In this document: in pieces, positions 52,391 through 61,233 of the stretch | How the letters are laid out: each line of letters begins with the position of its first letter | Numbering within the stretch: the first letter of the stretch is position 1 | Assembly: GCF_021233415.1 (NCBI RefSeq) | Contig: NZ_CP089466.1 | Span: 1,364,001-1,428,000 of the forward strand | Direction: 5' to 3' | DNA length: 64,000 nt | From: Halobacterium litoreum | GTDB lineage: Archaea > Halobacteriota > Halobacteria > Halobacteriales > Halobacteriaceae | The notes under the pieces: generated by a model | Database searches by the model: none | Told to the model about the DNA's origin: nothing | What the model saw: the letters and a program-made list of their open reading frames with translations, nothing else | Program-made: the position numbers and the translations under genes

Positions 52391-53326
52391 GTGACCGACC
52401 TGGACCCCGACCTCGCCGCCGAAATCGACCGCATCGAGGCGGCGGGCGTGCCCGAGTGGCACCAGTTGTCCGTCGCGAGCGCGCGCCGCGTCGAGGACGA
52501 GGTGTTCGCCGCCAGCGACGCCCGCGACGTAGCGTTCGTTCGCGACCTCTCGTTCGCCGGGCCCGCGGGCGACGTGCCGGTTCGCGTCTACCGCGACGAC
52601 CCCTACCCCGAGTCTCCCGCGCCCGTCGTCGTGTTCTACCACGGCGGCGGGTGGACGCTCGGCACGCTCGACTCCATCGGCGGCGTCTGCCGCGAACTCG
52701 CGGCGCGCGCCGACTGCGTCGTCGTCAGCGTGGACTATCGCCTCGCGCCCGAACACCCGTTCCCGGCGGCCCACGACGACGCCGACGCCGCGCTCCAGTG
52801 GGTCGTCGACAACGCCGACTCGTTCGGCGGCGACCCCGAGCGCGTCGCCGTCGCGGGCACGAGCGCGGGCGGGAACCTCGCCGCGAGCGTCGCGCTCCGC
52901 GCCCGCGAGACCGACGGCCCCGAGCTCGCCCACCAAGCCCTCCTCTACCCGATGACCGACCGCGACACGTCCCGGGACTCGTACGACGAACACGGCGACG
53001 GGCCGCTGCTCACGCGAGCGGACGTCGAGTGGTTCTGGGACAACTACTGCCGGAGTCCCGTCGACGCCGCGAACCCCTACGCGAGCGTGCTCCGGGCGCG
53101 CGACCACGGCGACCTCCCGACCGCCACGGTCGTCACGGCGGGCCACGACCCGCTCCGCGACGAAGGCGCGGCGTACGCCGACGCGCTCGCCGACGACGGC
53201 ACGCCCGTCGACCACCAGCACTACCCGTCGATGGCCCACGGCTTCCTCAGCCTCACCGACGACGTGGGCGTCGCCGACGACGCGATGGACGCCGTCGCCG
53301 CCCGCCTCCGGGACGCACTCGCCTGA
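52391..53326 (+). CDS. Alpha/beta hydrolase, HSL-type esterase
   Basis: The 311 residues have the oxyanion motif YHGGGWTLGTL, nucleophile Ser in AGTSAGGNLAA, Asp in VTAGHDPLRDEG and His in MAHGFLSL, the hormone-sensitive-lipase family. The start is GTG 52391 (no ATG near). It sits divergent from kynureninase, so a formamidase role in the kynurenine pathway is conceivable, but general esterase is the safer call. Confidence 0.88.
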   Translation: MTDLDPDLAAEIDRIEAAGVPEWHQLSVASARRVEDEVFAASDARDVAFVRDLSFAGPAGDVPVRVYRDDPYPESPAPVVVFYHGGGWTLGTLDSIGGVCRELAARADCVVVSVDYRLAPEHPFPAAHDDADAALQWVVDNADSFGGDPERVAVAGTSAGGNLAASVALRARETDGPELAHQALLYPMTDRDTSRDSYDEHGDGPLLTRADVEWFWDNYCRSPVDAANPYASVLRARDHGDLPTATVVTAGHDPLRDEGAAYADALADDGTPVDHQHYPSMAHGFLSLTDDVGVADDAMDAVAARLRDALA

Positions 53327-53379
53327 CGGATTGCCCGCTTCGACGGGCCTTTTGCCGTCCGCCGGCGACGACTAGCCGA

Positions 53380-54297
53380 ATGGGACGCTACCGAACGCCC
53401 GGTCTGTTTCTCCTGCTCGCCGCCGTCTGGGGGACCGCGTTTCCCGCCACGGACGCCGGCCTCGCCGACCTCCCGCCCGTGCTGTTCGCCGCGGTGCGCT
53501 TCGACGTGGCCGCCGTCCTCCTGTTCGCGTACGTGTTCGTCACGGACACCGACTGGCGGCCGACCGGTCGCGAGGACTACGCGTACGTCGCCGTCGGCGG
53601 GACGTTCGCCATCGCCGCCCACCACGCCTTCCTGTTCGCCGGCCAGCAGTACGTCACCGGCGGCGTCGCCGCCGTCCTCCTCGGCCTCGTCCCCGTCGTC
53701 ACGCCCGCGCTCACCCGAGTCGTCTCGCCCGGCGAGGAGTTCACCGCGCGCACCGCCGTCGGCGTCGCCCTCGGGTTCGTCGGCGTCGCCGTCATCGCGA
53801 ACCCCGACCCCGCGAACCTCGCGGACAGCGTCACCGGGGTCGCGCTCGTGCTCGCCGCCGCGCTCGCGTTCGCAATCGCGTCCGTCGGCACGCACGCCCG
53901 CGACCCCGGCCTCCCGCTCGCCGCGACGCAAGCGTGGATGATGGCCGTCGGCGCCGTCCTCCTGCACGCCGTCGGTCTCGTCGTCCCCGGCGACGGCTTC
54001 GCCGCCGCGACGTGGACGCCAAACGCGCTCGCCGCGCTCGCGTACCTCGGCGCCGTCGCGGGCGCCGCCGGCTTCCTGCTTTACTTCACGCTCCTGGACG
54101 AACTCGGCCCCATCGAGTCGAGTTTCATCGAGTACGTCATCCCCGTGTTCGCCGCGCTCGGCGGCTGGCTACTGCTCGGGCAGGCCGTCACCGCGACTGC
54201 CGTCGCCGGGTTCGCGTGCATCTTCGCGGGGTTCGTCGCGGCGAAGTTCCCCGCGATTCGCGCGGAACTCCGGCACCTCGACGCGACGCGTCGCTGA
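53380..54297 (+). CDS. EamA/DMT-family transporter
   Basis: The 305 residues have about ten helices in two EamA repeats: YRTPGLFLLLAAVWGTAFPA starts the first, and TGVALVLAAALAFAIASVGT the second. The family exports amino acids or other metabolites. ATG 53380 is used, since the frame above it overlaps the esterase gene in another frame. A single-gene unit is likely. Confidence 0.88.
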   Translation: MGRYRTPGLFLLLAAVWGTAFPATDAGLADLPPVLFAAVRFDVAAVLLFAYVFVTDTDWRPTGREDYAYVAVGGTFAIAAHHAFLFAGQQYVTGGVAAVLLGLVPVVTPALTRVVSPGEEFTARTAVGVALGFVGVAVIANPDPANLADSVTGVALVLAAALAFAIASVGTHARDPGLPLAATQAWMMAVGAVLLHAVGLVVPGDGFAAATWTPNALAALAYLGAVAGAAGFLLYFTLLDELGPIESSFIEYVIPVFAALGGWLLLGQAVTATAVAGFACIFAGFVAAKFPAIRAELRHLDATRR

Positions 54298-54332
54298 CCG
54301 ACCGAAAGCGAGAGAAAGAGCCCGTCAGTGAT

Positions 54333-55031
54333 TCAGTCGGCCGAGCCCGGCGTCTCGTCCGACGGCTCGTCGCGTGGTTCGCCGGGGATGTGCATCTCCT
54401 CGTCGTCCAGTTCGATGGGGCCGCGGGAGCTGTCCATGCCCGTCGTCATCAGGAACCGGATGGCGGCGCGCACGGACATGTCCGACTCGTGGACGTTGCT
54501 CTCGGGCACCATGATGAGCGACCCCTGGGTGGGGTTCGGGCTCCCCGGGAAGAAGACGTTCTGTGCGGGTTCGCCGGCGTACGTCTCCAGGTCGTCGGGG
54601 CTGTCGCCGGTCATCAGGCCGAGTCGGTAGACGCCCTTCCGGGGGTACTCGACGTAGACGACCGACTCGTAGTCGGTGCTCCGGGAGACGACGGACGTCG
54701 CCATCCCGCGGATGGTGCCGTAGATGGTGCGGAACACCGGCAGGAAGTTCACGAGGCGGCCGGTGCGACCGAACAGCCGCTTGCCCGCGCTCCGCTGTGC
54801 GAGGAATCCGAGCGCCGTCACCAGCAGGAAGAACAACACGAGCACGAGGAGTTGGGCGAGCAGGAGGTTGTTCGCGGTGAACGTCTCCAGTCGCGTCCCC
54901 TCGACCACCGGCACGAGCACGCCGCCGAGCCACCCCATCACGGTCCGGAGGACGAACAGCGTCACGAGCAGCGGCCCGACGAGAATCAAGCCGGTCGTGA
55001 AGTTGCTCTTTAACGTCGTCTTGATTCGCAT
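54333..55031 (-). CDS. DUF502 family membrane protein
   Basis: The 232 residues have two N-terminal membrane helices (FTTGLILVGPLLVTLFVLRT; LLLAQLLVLVLFFLLVTALG) and a soluble domain with GRLVNFLPVFRTIYGTIRGM and NVFFPGSPNPTQGSLIMVPE, the DUF502 pattern. The C-terminus is acidic. ATG 55031 is chosen, as residues above it look random. Function is unknown. Confidence 0.88.
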   Translation of the reverse strand: MRIKTTLKSNFTTGLILVGPLLVTLFVLRTVMGWLGGVLVPVVEGTRLETFTANNLLLAQLLVLVLFFLLVTALGFLAQRSAGKRLFGRTGRLVNFLPVFRTIYGTIRGMATSVVSRSTDYESVVYVEYPRKGVYRLGLMTGDSPDDLETYAGEPAQNVFFPGSPNPTQGSLIMVPESNVHESDMSVRAAIRFLMTTGMDSSRGPIELDDEEMHIPGEPRDEPSDETPGSAD

Positions 55032-55204
55032 ACACGAACACGGGAGTGGCACCGAAATAAACCCTCGGCACGCCACGAGGCGGTCACCGGCGCTCGAACG
55101 GTCGCTCTTGTGCTGTCCGCCCGGTACTCATAAGCCCCGCGGGTCAGTATCGGGAGACAATGGCACGCATGGGGACTCCGGCCCGGCGGTCTGGGTGACT
55201 GACA

Positions 55205-55858
55205 GTGACCGCGCTCGGCGACGCCGTCCTGCAGGCACACGTCGTCGCGGGGTTCGCCGCGCTGTTCGCCGGTCTCGGCGCGCTCGCAACCGAGAAAGGC
55301 GGGCGTCGCCACCGGCAGTCGGGCCGAATCTACGTCTACGCGATGGCGTTCGTCTCCGGCACGTCGCTCGCACTGTACGCCGTCGAACCGACGTTCATGC
55401 GCCTGTTCCTCGGGCTCGTCGCGGTGTTCAGTTTCTACTTCGCGTTCTCCGGCTACCGCGTGCTCGGACGGAAGCGCCCGAGCGACGACCCAGCGCTCCC
55501 CGACTGGGTGGCGGTCGGTCTGCTCGGCGCGGCCAGCGTCGGCCTGCTCGCGGTCGGCGCCACCTACTACCTCGACGGCGCCGACTTCGCCGCCGTCGTC
55601 CTCGTGTTCGGCGCCATCGCGGGCGCGTTCGCCGTGACCGACGCTCGGAAGTTCCGACGCGAGCGGGACCGCTTCGCGTGGGTCGGCGAGCACGTCGTCC
55701 GGATGGGCGCGGGCTACATCGCCACTGTCAGCGCGTTCTCCACGGTGAACTTCACCGCCCTCCCCTCGATTGCGCGGTGGCTCTGGCCGACGGTCCTCGG
55801 AACGCCGCTCTTGGTCTACCTCCAGTACAAGTACGAGGACGAGTTCGCGTCGAACTGA
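55205..55858 (+). CDS. DUF2306-like membrane protein
   Basis: The 217 residues have six to seven helices. The start VLQAHVVAGFAALFAGLGAL, HRQSGRIYVYAMAFVSGTSL and the late WVGEHVVRMGAGYIATVSAF with His residues are DUF2306 features. It may bind heme or quinone through these His, but this is not shown. The start is GTG 55205. Confidence 0.8.
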   Translation: MTALGDAVLQAHVVAGFAALFAGLGALATEKGGRRHRQSGRIYVYAMAFVSGTSLALYAVEPTFMRLFLGLVAVFSFYFAFSGYRVLGRKRPSDDPALPDWVAVGLLGAASVGLLAVGATYYLDGADFAAVVLVFGAIAGAFAVTDARKFRRERDRFAWVGEHVVRMGAGYIATVSAFSTVNFTALPSIARWLWPTVLGTPLLVYLQYKYEDEFASN

Positions 55859-56516
55859 CCGGCCGGCGACGCGCCGGAAATCCGCCCGACTCGAACCCCA
55901 GACTAGATATCGCGGCATACGATTCATCGGTTCGGCGCAGCGCGGACGGGGGACGCGTTGAGCGAGTCAGCGTGTGACGATAGGCGACGAATCGCATCTC
56001 ACGCGGACCGCTGAACGCGATGGTGATGGTCTGGAAGACCGAGCGCGGTGAGTCGAGCACGCGGGCGGCCTCGGCGGCAGCGCCGCCTTGAGAGCGACGA
56101 ACGGCGACCGAGTGAATACTGTGTCGCCTGCAGGTCGGTTCGCGCCATCGAATCGTGTCCGCCGACGAGAGCCGACCGCCGCGCGACCCGACTGCGATTC
56201 GCTCGCGTGACGAATACCAATCACCGAGGTTGGCGCGAGACCGCGCCTGGCTCCTGCCCGTGACGCGGGAGTGAGCGCGAGCGACTCGCGTCGGCGACCC
56301 CCAGCAGGTTCGATACCACCGCCACAGAAATTTTGCTTATGATTGAAGGTAGTACTATCAGAGGAATAGTTTTATCTCTGAATTCGGCATGCTCTAACTG
56401 CTGTATCCTTTTCTGTAGTACTACATTTGGGCAGAATGGGGGTGCCTAACGAGTGATAAGACACCTTATCCGCTCGGAGAGGAACATTGATGGTGGCGGG
56501 CCGAAACGCACCCGAT
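55859..56516. other. 658-base noncoding spacer with an AT-rich island
   Basis: No convincing gene is seen. Bases 55859-56330 are GC-rich but with frames full of Arg and Ser and no family match, possibly decayed sequence. From 56330 to 56470 composition drops to AT-rich and contains TATA-like GTTTTATC (56369-56376), the inverted repeat TCAGAG-N12-CTCTGA (56358-56381), and two copies of GTAGTACTA (56349-56357 and 56415-56423). This island is likely regulatory for the downstream recombinase pair. Confidence 0.55.
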
Positions 56517-56888
56517 ATGGGCGACGAGGACCGCGCGGTCGTGAAGACCTACGTGCCGACCGAGCAGAAGTCGGCGTGGCGAGAGCACGCAGACGAACTG
56601 GACATGTCCCAGAGCGAGTATCTGCGGACGATGGTGCAGGCCGGGAGACGCGGCTTTCTGGCCGACCGCGAGGAAGGCGGTTCTGGGGACGCTACCCCTG
56701 GGGGTGAAGGCCTCGAAGACCGGGTCCTCCGAGCGCTCGATTCGGAGGACGTCGTGTCGTGGGACGAACTGGTCGCGGACCTCTCCGGTGACTTCGAGGA
56801 CCGCCTCGACGAAGCCGTCCAATCGCTGTCCGAGGACGGCCGGATTCGCTTCGACCCGCGCCGCGGCGGGTACGTCCGTCAGTCATGA
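56517..56888 (+). CDS. DUF5805-type protein preceding the recombinase
   Basis: The 123 residues start with a ribbon-helix-helix-like segment (VVKTYVPTEQKSAWREHADE, DMSQSEYLRTMVQAGRRGFL) and have a C-terminal winged-helix-like half (LEDRVLRALDSEDVVSWDEL; DGRIRFDPRRGGYVR). In haloarchaea this family is usually found just before a XerC-like gene, as here (4-base overlap). It may be a DNA-binding partner of the recombinase. ATG 56490 is an alternative start, about 26 bases below CCTTATCC. Confidence 0.8.
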   Translation: MGDEDRAVVKTYVPTEQKSAWREHADELDMSQSEYLRTMVQAGRRGFLADREEGGSGDATPGGEGLEDRVLRALDSEDVVSWDELVADLSGDFEDRLDEAVQSLSEDGRIRFDPRRGGYVRQS

Positions 56889-57937
56889 GCGGGGAGGCGC
56901 CGGCCGCGCGGCGCGGCCACGACGAGGACGTCGAGGACCCGGTGGCGTACTTCCTCGAAGACATGGCCTACCACGGGAAGAGCGAGCGAACGCGGGAGGC
57001 CTACGGCCGCGTGCTCCGGGACTTCGAGGCGTTTCTCACGGAGTTCGACGCGGCGCCCGCGGACGCCGACCGCCGGGACTGCCTCGCGTGGGTCCACGAA
57101 CTCCGCGGCGACCACGCGGAGAGCACCGTCGCGACGTACGCCTCCTACCTGAATCGGTTCTACGGCTACATGACCCAAGTCGGCGCGTTCGACGGGAACC
57201 CGATGGCGCTCGTGATGCAGGAGATGGACGAAGCCATCGACACGGACCCCGCCCGCAGGGAGGTGTCCGTCGAGCGGATGCGCGAGTTCGTCGCCGGCGT
57301 GACCCACCCGCTCGAACGCGCGGTGGTCGTGACGCTGCTGAAGACCGGGCTGCGGGTCGGCGAACTGTGCAACCTCGACGTGCGGGACCTCGCGTTGGAC
57401 GCGCCGGCGGTCGAATCCGCGTACGACGTCGGGACGCGCGCCCAACTGGACGGGAAGCCGGACACGCTGTTCGTCGACCCAGACGTCTCGCGGGGGGCGG
57501 TGACGAACGGCGAGGAGCGCACGGCGTCGAACAAGCGAAAGCGCGCGACCCTCGTTCCGATAGACGGCGAGTTGAAGCGCGCGCTCGTGGCGTGGCTGGC
57601 GATTCGGCCGGACGCGCCGTCCCCGGCGGAGCCGCTGTTCGTGAGCACGCGGGACGCGTGGGGAAAGCGGCTGACGCCGGAGATGGTGCGGTCCGTGGTC
57701 CGCCGACACGCCGAGGACGCGGGCTGGTACCGCGAGGGCGGGGACGCCGCGGAGAACGTCACCCCGCACTACTTCCGGCACTTCTTCACGACGCACCTGC
57801 GTGACCGCACGGGCGACCGCGGCGTCGTGAAGTACCTCCGCGGGGACGTCGCCGACGACATCATCGACACGTACACGCACAACTGGGGCGACAGGGTGCG
57901 GGAGGTGTACTCGGAACACATCTACTCGCTGACGTAG
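56885..57937 (+). CDS. Tyrosine recombinase (XerC/XerA-like)
   Basis: The 350 residues have an N-terminal SAM-like domain (YFLEDMAYHGKSERTREAYG) and a catalytic domain. Catalytic residues are Arg in LLKTGLRVGELCNL, His and Arg in TPHYFRHFFTTHL, and the C-terminal Tyr in DDIIDTYTHNWGDRVREVY. Together with the DUF5805 gene it forms a conserved pair, which speaks for a chromosomal function rather than a phage remnant. A palindrome TATAGCGCTATA lies 26 bases after the stop. Confidence 0.88.
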   Translation: MSGEAPAARRGHDEDVEDPVAYFLEDMAYHGKSERTREAYGRVLRDFEAFLTEFDAAPADADRRDCLAWVHELRGDHAESTVATYASYLNRFYGYMTQVGAFDGNPMALVMQEMDEAIDTDPARREVSVERMREFVAGVTHPLERAVVVTLLKTGLRVGELCNLDVRDLALDAPAVESAYDVGTRAQLDGKPDTLFVDPDVSRGAVTNGEERTASNKRKRATLVPIDGELKRALVAWLAIRPDAPSPAEPLFVSTRDAWGKRLTPEMVRSVVRRHAEDAGWYREGGDAAENVTPHYFRHFFTTHLRDRTGDRGVVKYLRGDVADDIIDTYTHNWGDRVREVYSEHIYSLT

Positions 57938-57962
57938 CGTCAGAGAACGCACTCGTAAATTC

Positions 57963-57974
57963 TATAGCGCTATA
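57963..57974. repeat. 12-bp palindrome downstream of the recombinase
   Basis: TATAGCGCTATA is a perfect palindrome in an AT-rich patch between the recombinase gene and the sugar kinase gene. A close variant, TATAGCGCTTTA, occurs at 31626-31637. It could be a regulator site for the kinase gene 84 bases away or a recombination site. Confidence 0.35.
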
Positions 57975-58046
57975 CAGAAGTCGAGAGGGGCGCGGGCGGC
58001 GAGCGACCCCTGGCTTTACGTGGTGACGCCCGCGATAGCACGTTCG

Positions 58047-59090
58047 ATGGTGACGGTGGAAGACGCCGGGAGAACGCCGTACGAAGCGCTCTCGCCCGAC
58101 GAGTTCGGGACGCCGTCGGTCAGGTGTCTGCCCGACGGGAGTGTCGACCAGTACTACCGACTGTTCGACGGGCGGAGCGACCGCGTCGCGTCCAGGGCCG
58201 CGTTCGCCGACTTGGTCGCGGGCGACGACGCCGAGTCCGTGACGACCGTCCCGCACGGCGTCGACGGCGGCGGACAGGCGGTCAACGCCGCTCGACAGGT
58301 CCACGCGCTCGGGGGCGACGCGGGCGTCTTCGGCCACCTCGACCACGACGTCTTCGCCGACCTCCCGTTCGCGACCCGGTCGATGGGCCGGCCCGCACAG
58401 ATTCGCGTCCTCGAGTTCGAGGACCGCGAGTTCATGCTCTCCGAGGAGTCGACCGACCTCCGTGACTGGACGCCGGAAGCGCTCCGGTCGGTCGACCCGG
58501 GGTTCGCGTCGCTCGCGGACGCGGACGCCGTGTTCGTCGGGAACTGGGTGTCCGCCCGCGGCGTCGCGGATGCGCTGGAAGCGTTCGCGTCCGTCGATGG
58601 GCTCGGCCCGGTCGTGTTCGACCCCGGCGACCTGACACACCACGACCCCGGCGACGTGGCGTCGCTGCTGGCGTCGGTGTCGGTGCTGGCGGCGGAACGC
58701 GACGTGGTGCTCAGCACGAACGCGGGCGAGATGCGGCAAATCGCCGCCTCGTTCGCCGAGGACGACGGCTCGCTGGCCGAACAGACCGCCGCCGTGCAGT
58801 CCGAGACCGGAGTTCTGGCGGCAGTCGTCCACGACGTGACGCGAGCGCTCGCCGCGACCGAGCGCGGCGTCCACCGGGTACCCAACGTGGTCGTCGACGA
58901 CGTGGAGCGGACGACCGGCGCGGGCGACCGGTTCGGGGGCGCGCTCGCGTTCGGCCTCGGGGACGGCCTCTCGTTGGTGCCGGCGCTCTCGCTGGCGAAC
59001 GCGTGTGCGTCGCGGTTCGTCGCGACCGCCGAAACCGCCGGCAGGGAGACTGTCGCGTCCGTCGTCGCGGACGCGTCGCTCCACCGGTGA
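58047..59090 (+). CDS. PfkB-family carbohydrate kinase
   Basis: The 347 residues have a ribokinase fold with early GVDGGGQAVNAARQVHALGG and the C-terminal signature VERTTGAGDRFGGALAFGL containing the catalytic Asp. The sugar or nucleoside substrate is not clear. ATG 58047 lies about 33 bases below GGCTTTACG, so an earlier GTG at 58020 is unlikely. Confidence 0.87.
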   Translation: MVTVEDAGRTPYEALSPDEFGTPSVRCLPDGSVDQYYRLFDGRSDRVASRAAFADLVAGDDAESVTTVPHGVDGGGQAVNAARQVHALGGDAGVFGHLDHDVFADLPFATRSMGRPAQIRVLEFEDREFMLSEESTDLRDWTPEALRSVDPGFASLADADAVFVGNWVSARGVADALEAFASVDGLGPVVFDPGDLTHHDPGDVASLLASVSVLAAERDVVLSTNAGEMRQIAASFAEDDGSLAEQTAAVQSETGVLAAVVHDVTRALAATERGVHRVPNVVVDDVERTTGAGDRFGGALAFGLGDGLSLVPALSLANACASRFVATAETAGRETVASVVADASLHR

Positions 59091-59144
59091 CGTGCGTGCC
59101 GCCGCCACCGAAGACTTATTCTCGGGCGGCGGGGAGTCCGTGTC

Positions 59145-60602
59145 GTGTCTCTCCGCGCCGCCCTGCGGCGACGGTTCGCGGTCGACTCGCGCGCGCTCGC
59201 CGCACTCCGGGTCTCGCTCGCTGCGCTCGTCGTCCTCGATTTGGCGCTGCGGTCGCGGAGTCTCGTCGCCTTCTACACCGACTCGGGCGTCCTCCCGCGA
59301 GCGCGCCTGTTCGAGGTCGCGCCGACGCTCGGGCGACTCTCACTGCACGCGCTCTCGGGCGCGGCGTGGTTCCAGTGGGCGCTGTTCGCGCTCACCGGCG
59401 TCGCCGCGGTCGCGATGCTCGCGGGCTACCGGACGACGCTCGCGACGCTCGCGACCGGCCTCCTCGTGGTGTCCCTCCAGTACCGGAACCCGCTCGTGTT
59501 GAACAGCGGCGACACGCTCCTCCGAATGCTGTTCCTCTGGGCCGTGTTCCTCCCCCTCGGTGAACGCTGGTCCGTCGACGCCCTGCGGTCCGCGGACCAT
59601 CGAACGCGGGTCGTCTCCGTGGCGACGGCGGGATTGCTCCTGCAGGTCGTCGCCCTCTACTCGGTGAACGCGGCGCTGAAACTTCGGAGTGACGCGTGGC
59701 TCTCCGGCGAAGCAGTGCGGTACGTGTTCAGCCTCGACATGTTCGTCGTCGGCCTCGGTGACGTGCTCGCGGGCCATTCCGGCGTGCTGGTGACGTTCTC
59801 CCACCTGTGGCTCGCGCTCGTCTCCCTGTCCGTGCTGCTCGTCGCGCTGACTGGGTGGCCGCGCGCCGCGCTCGCCGGCGCGTTCGCCGCGATGCACCTC
59901 GGGATGCTCGCCACGATGCAACTGGGCGTCTTCCCGCTGGTGTCGGTCGCCGCGCTCCTGCCGTTCCTCCCGTCTCGCGCCTGGGACGCGCTCCCGACCA
60001 GAGAGCGCGTGCCCGGCCTCCGGTCGGTACCGGTCGCGCGGTGGCGTGAGGCGCTCTCGACTCGCCTCCCGGTAGTCGCCCTCCCGGACCTTCCTCCCGC
60101 CGTCGCGTTCGTCCGGGAGCGCGTCGTTCCCGTCGGCCTCGCCGTCGTGCTCGCGGGAGTTCTCGTCTGGAACGCCGCCACCGTCGGCGCCGTCCCGGTA
60201 CCCGACGCCGCGCCGGTCGACGAGTCGCCGGACGCGCGCTGGAACATGTTCGCGCCGTCGCCGCTCGGCACGGACTACTGGTTCGTCGCGCCCGCGCCCC
60301 TCGACTCCGGTGAGCGCGTGGACGCCTTCGACGGCGGGGCGGTGTCGTGGGATAAACCGCCGGACGTCGCCGACTCCTACCGGTCGGCGCGCTGGCGGAA
60401 GTACCTCACTAACGTCCAGCGAGAGGACTCGCCGGTGATTTCACGGGGGCTGGCGGGCCACCTCTGCCGGCGACTCGAAGCCAGGGGCCTGGACCCACAG
60501 TCGGTGTCGGTGTCAGCCGTCGCGCAACCGACGCGACTCGGCGGTCCGGAGCCGACGGAGAAAAAGAGAATCGTCGAGCGGAACTGCTCGGTTACAGGCT
60601 GA
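59145..60602 (+). CDS. HTTM-domain membrane protein (gamma-carboxylase-like)
   Basis: The 485 residues have four to six helices of the HTTM module (RALAALRVSLAALVVLDLAL, LGVLPLVS-type helices), related to vitamin K-dependent gamma-carboxylase, and a C-terminal soluble part with RWNMFAPSPLGTDYWFVAPA. The enzymatic role in haloarchaea is unknown. The start is GTG 59145, 29 bases below GACTTATTC. The 3-prime end overlaps the convergent gene by 11 bases. Confidence 0.85.
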   Translation: MSLRAALRRRFAVDSRALAALRVSLAALVVLDLALRSRSLVAFYTDSGVLPRARLFEVAPTLGRLSLHALSGAAWFQWALFALTGVAAVAMLAGYRTTLATLATGLLVVSLQYRNPLVLNSGDTLLRMLFLWAVFLPLGERWSVDALRSADHRTRVVSVATAGLLLQVVALYSVNAALKLRSDAWLSGEAVRYVFSLDMFVVGLGDVLAGHSGVLVTFSHLWLALVSLSVLLVALTGWPRAALAGAFAAMHLGMLATMQLGVFPLVSVAALLPFLPSRAWDALPTRERVPGLRSVPVARWREALSTRLPVVALPDLPPAVAFVRERVVPVGLAVVLAGVLVWNAATVGAVPVPDAAPVDESPDARWNMFAPSPLGTDYWFVAPAPLDSGERVDAFDGGAVSWDKPPDVADSYRSARWRKYLTNVQREDSPVISRGLAGHLCRRLEARGLDPQSVSVSAVAQPTRLGGPEPTEKKRIVERNCSVTG

Positions 60603-61233
60603 CGGTGTACTCGCCGTTCTGTGTGCCGAGCCCCGAGACCGTCACCGTGGCCTCGCGCCGGGTAGCGTCCTCGACGTGGACGCGCCCGGAGAACGACGTT
60701 TCGAGCCCCTTGATGGTGCTCCGGGTGCCGCCGCCGAGGTCGATGCTGGTGTCCACCGCGCAGACGCCGATACCGTCACCGCGGCGGAAGTGGTTGAGGA
60801 AATTCGAGTTCAGGAACCGGTAGACCGAGCGCGTGTCCTCGACGGCGTCGAGAATCGAAGAACAGAGCAGGATGCCGGCGCGGAACCGGTCGCGTTCGAC
60901 CTGCGCCTCCGCGACTTCGGTGGAGAACTCCATGCCGAGCGCGGTGAGGTCAGTGAGGTCCTCGATTTTCCGCACGTCGTCGGCGCGGTCCGGCCCGTCG
61001 CCGATGAGGATGCGCGCGCCGTCGGCCGAGTCGCCGAGGCCGCGCTTGACCGTGCGGGCCGACGAGTCGGTCGCGAGCACGACGCTGTTCTCGTCGTCGC
61101 CGCCCGCGACCAGTTGGTAGAACAGCGTCTCGATGGCGTCCGAGTCCTCGCCCGTGAGGAGGACGCTCGTTCCGTTCGCCACGGGGTCGAGGCCGAGGTC
61201 GCCGAAGGCGAAGTCGTCGGTGGTGGCGCTCAC
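60592..61233 (-). CDS. DUF7504-type RecA-like signalling protein (second member)
   Basis: The 213 residues have a RecA-like core without Walker A lysine (GTSVLLTGEDSDAIETLFYQ) and the family end DGIGVCAVDTSIDLGGGTRS. The GTG start overlaps the stop of the receiver/GAF gene, so the two are translated together. This makes a role as output partner of that sensor likely. A paralogue without such a partner lies at 32023. Confidence 0.72.
   Translation of the reverse strand: MSATTDDFAFGDLGLDPVANGTSVLLTGEDSDAIETLFYQLVAGGDDENSVVLATDSSARTVKRGLGDSADGARILIGDGPDRADDVRKIEDLTDLTALGMEFSTEVAEAQVERDRFRAGILLCSSILDAVEDTRSVYRFLNSNFLNHFRRGDGIGVCAVDTSIDLGGGTRSTIKGLETSFSGRVHVEDATRREATVTVSGLGTQNGEYTVSL

Noticed and set aside
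55890-55915. A tRNA-like GGGGTTCGAGTC segment on the minus strand
   Set aside because: The T-stem halves do not pair and no acceptor stem or anticodon arm can be drawn.
55859-58000. Integrated virus or plasmid border around the tyrosine recombinase
   Set aside because: No tRNA, direct-repeat att sites or other phage genes are seen; the DUF5805-recombinase pair looks like a stable chromosomal unit.
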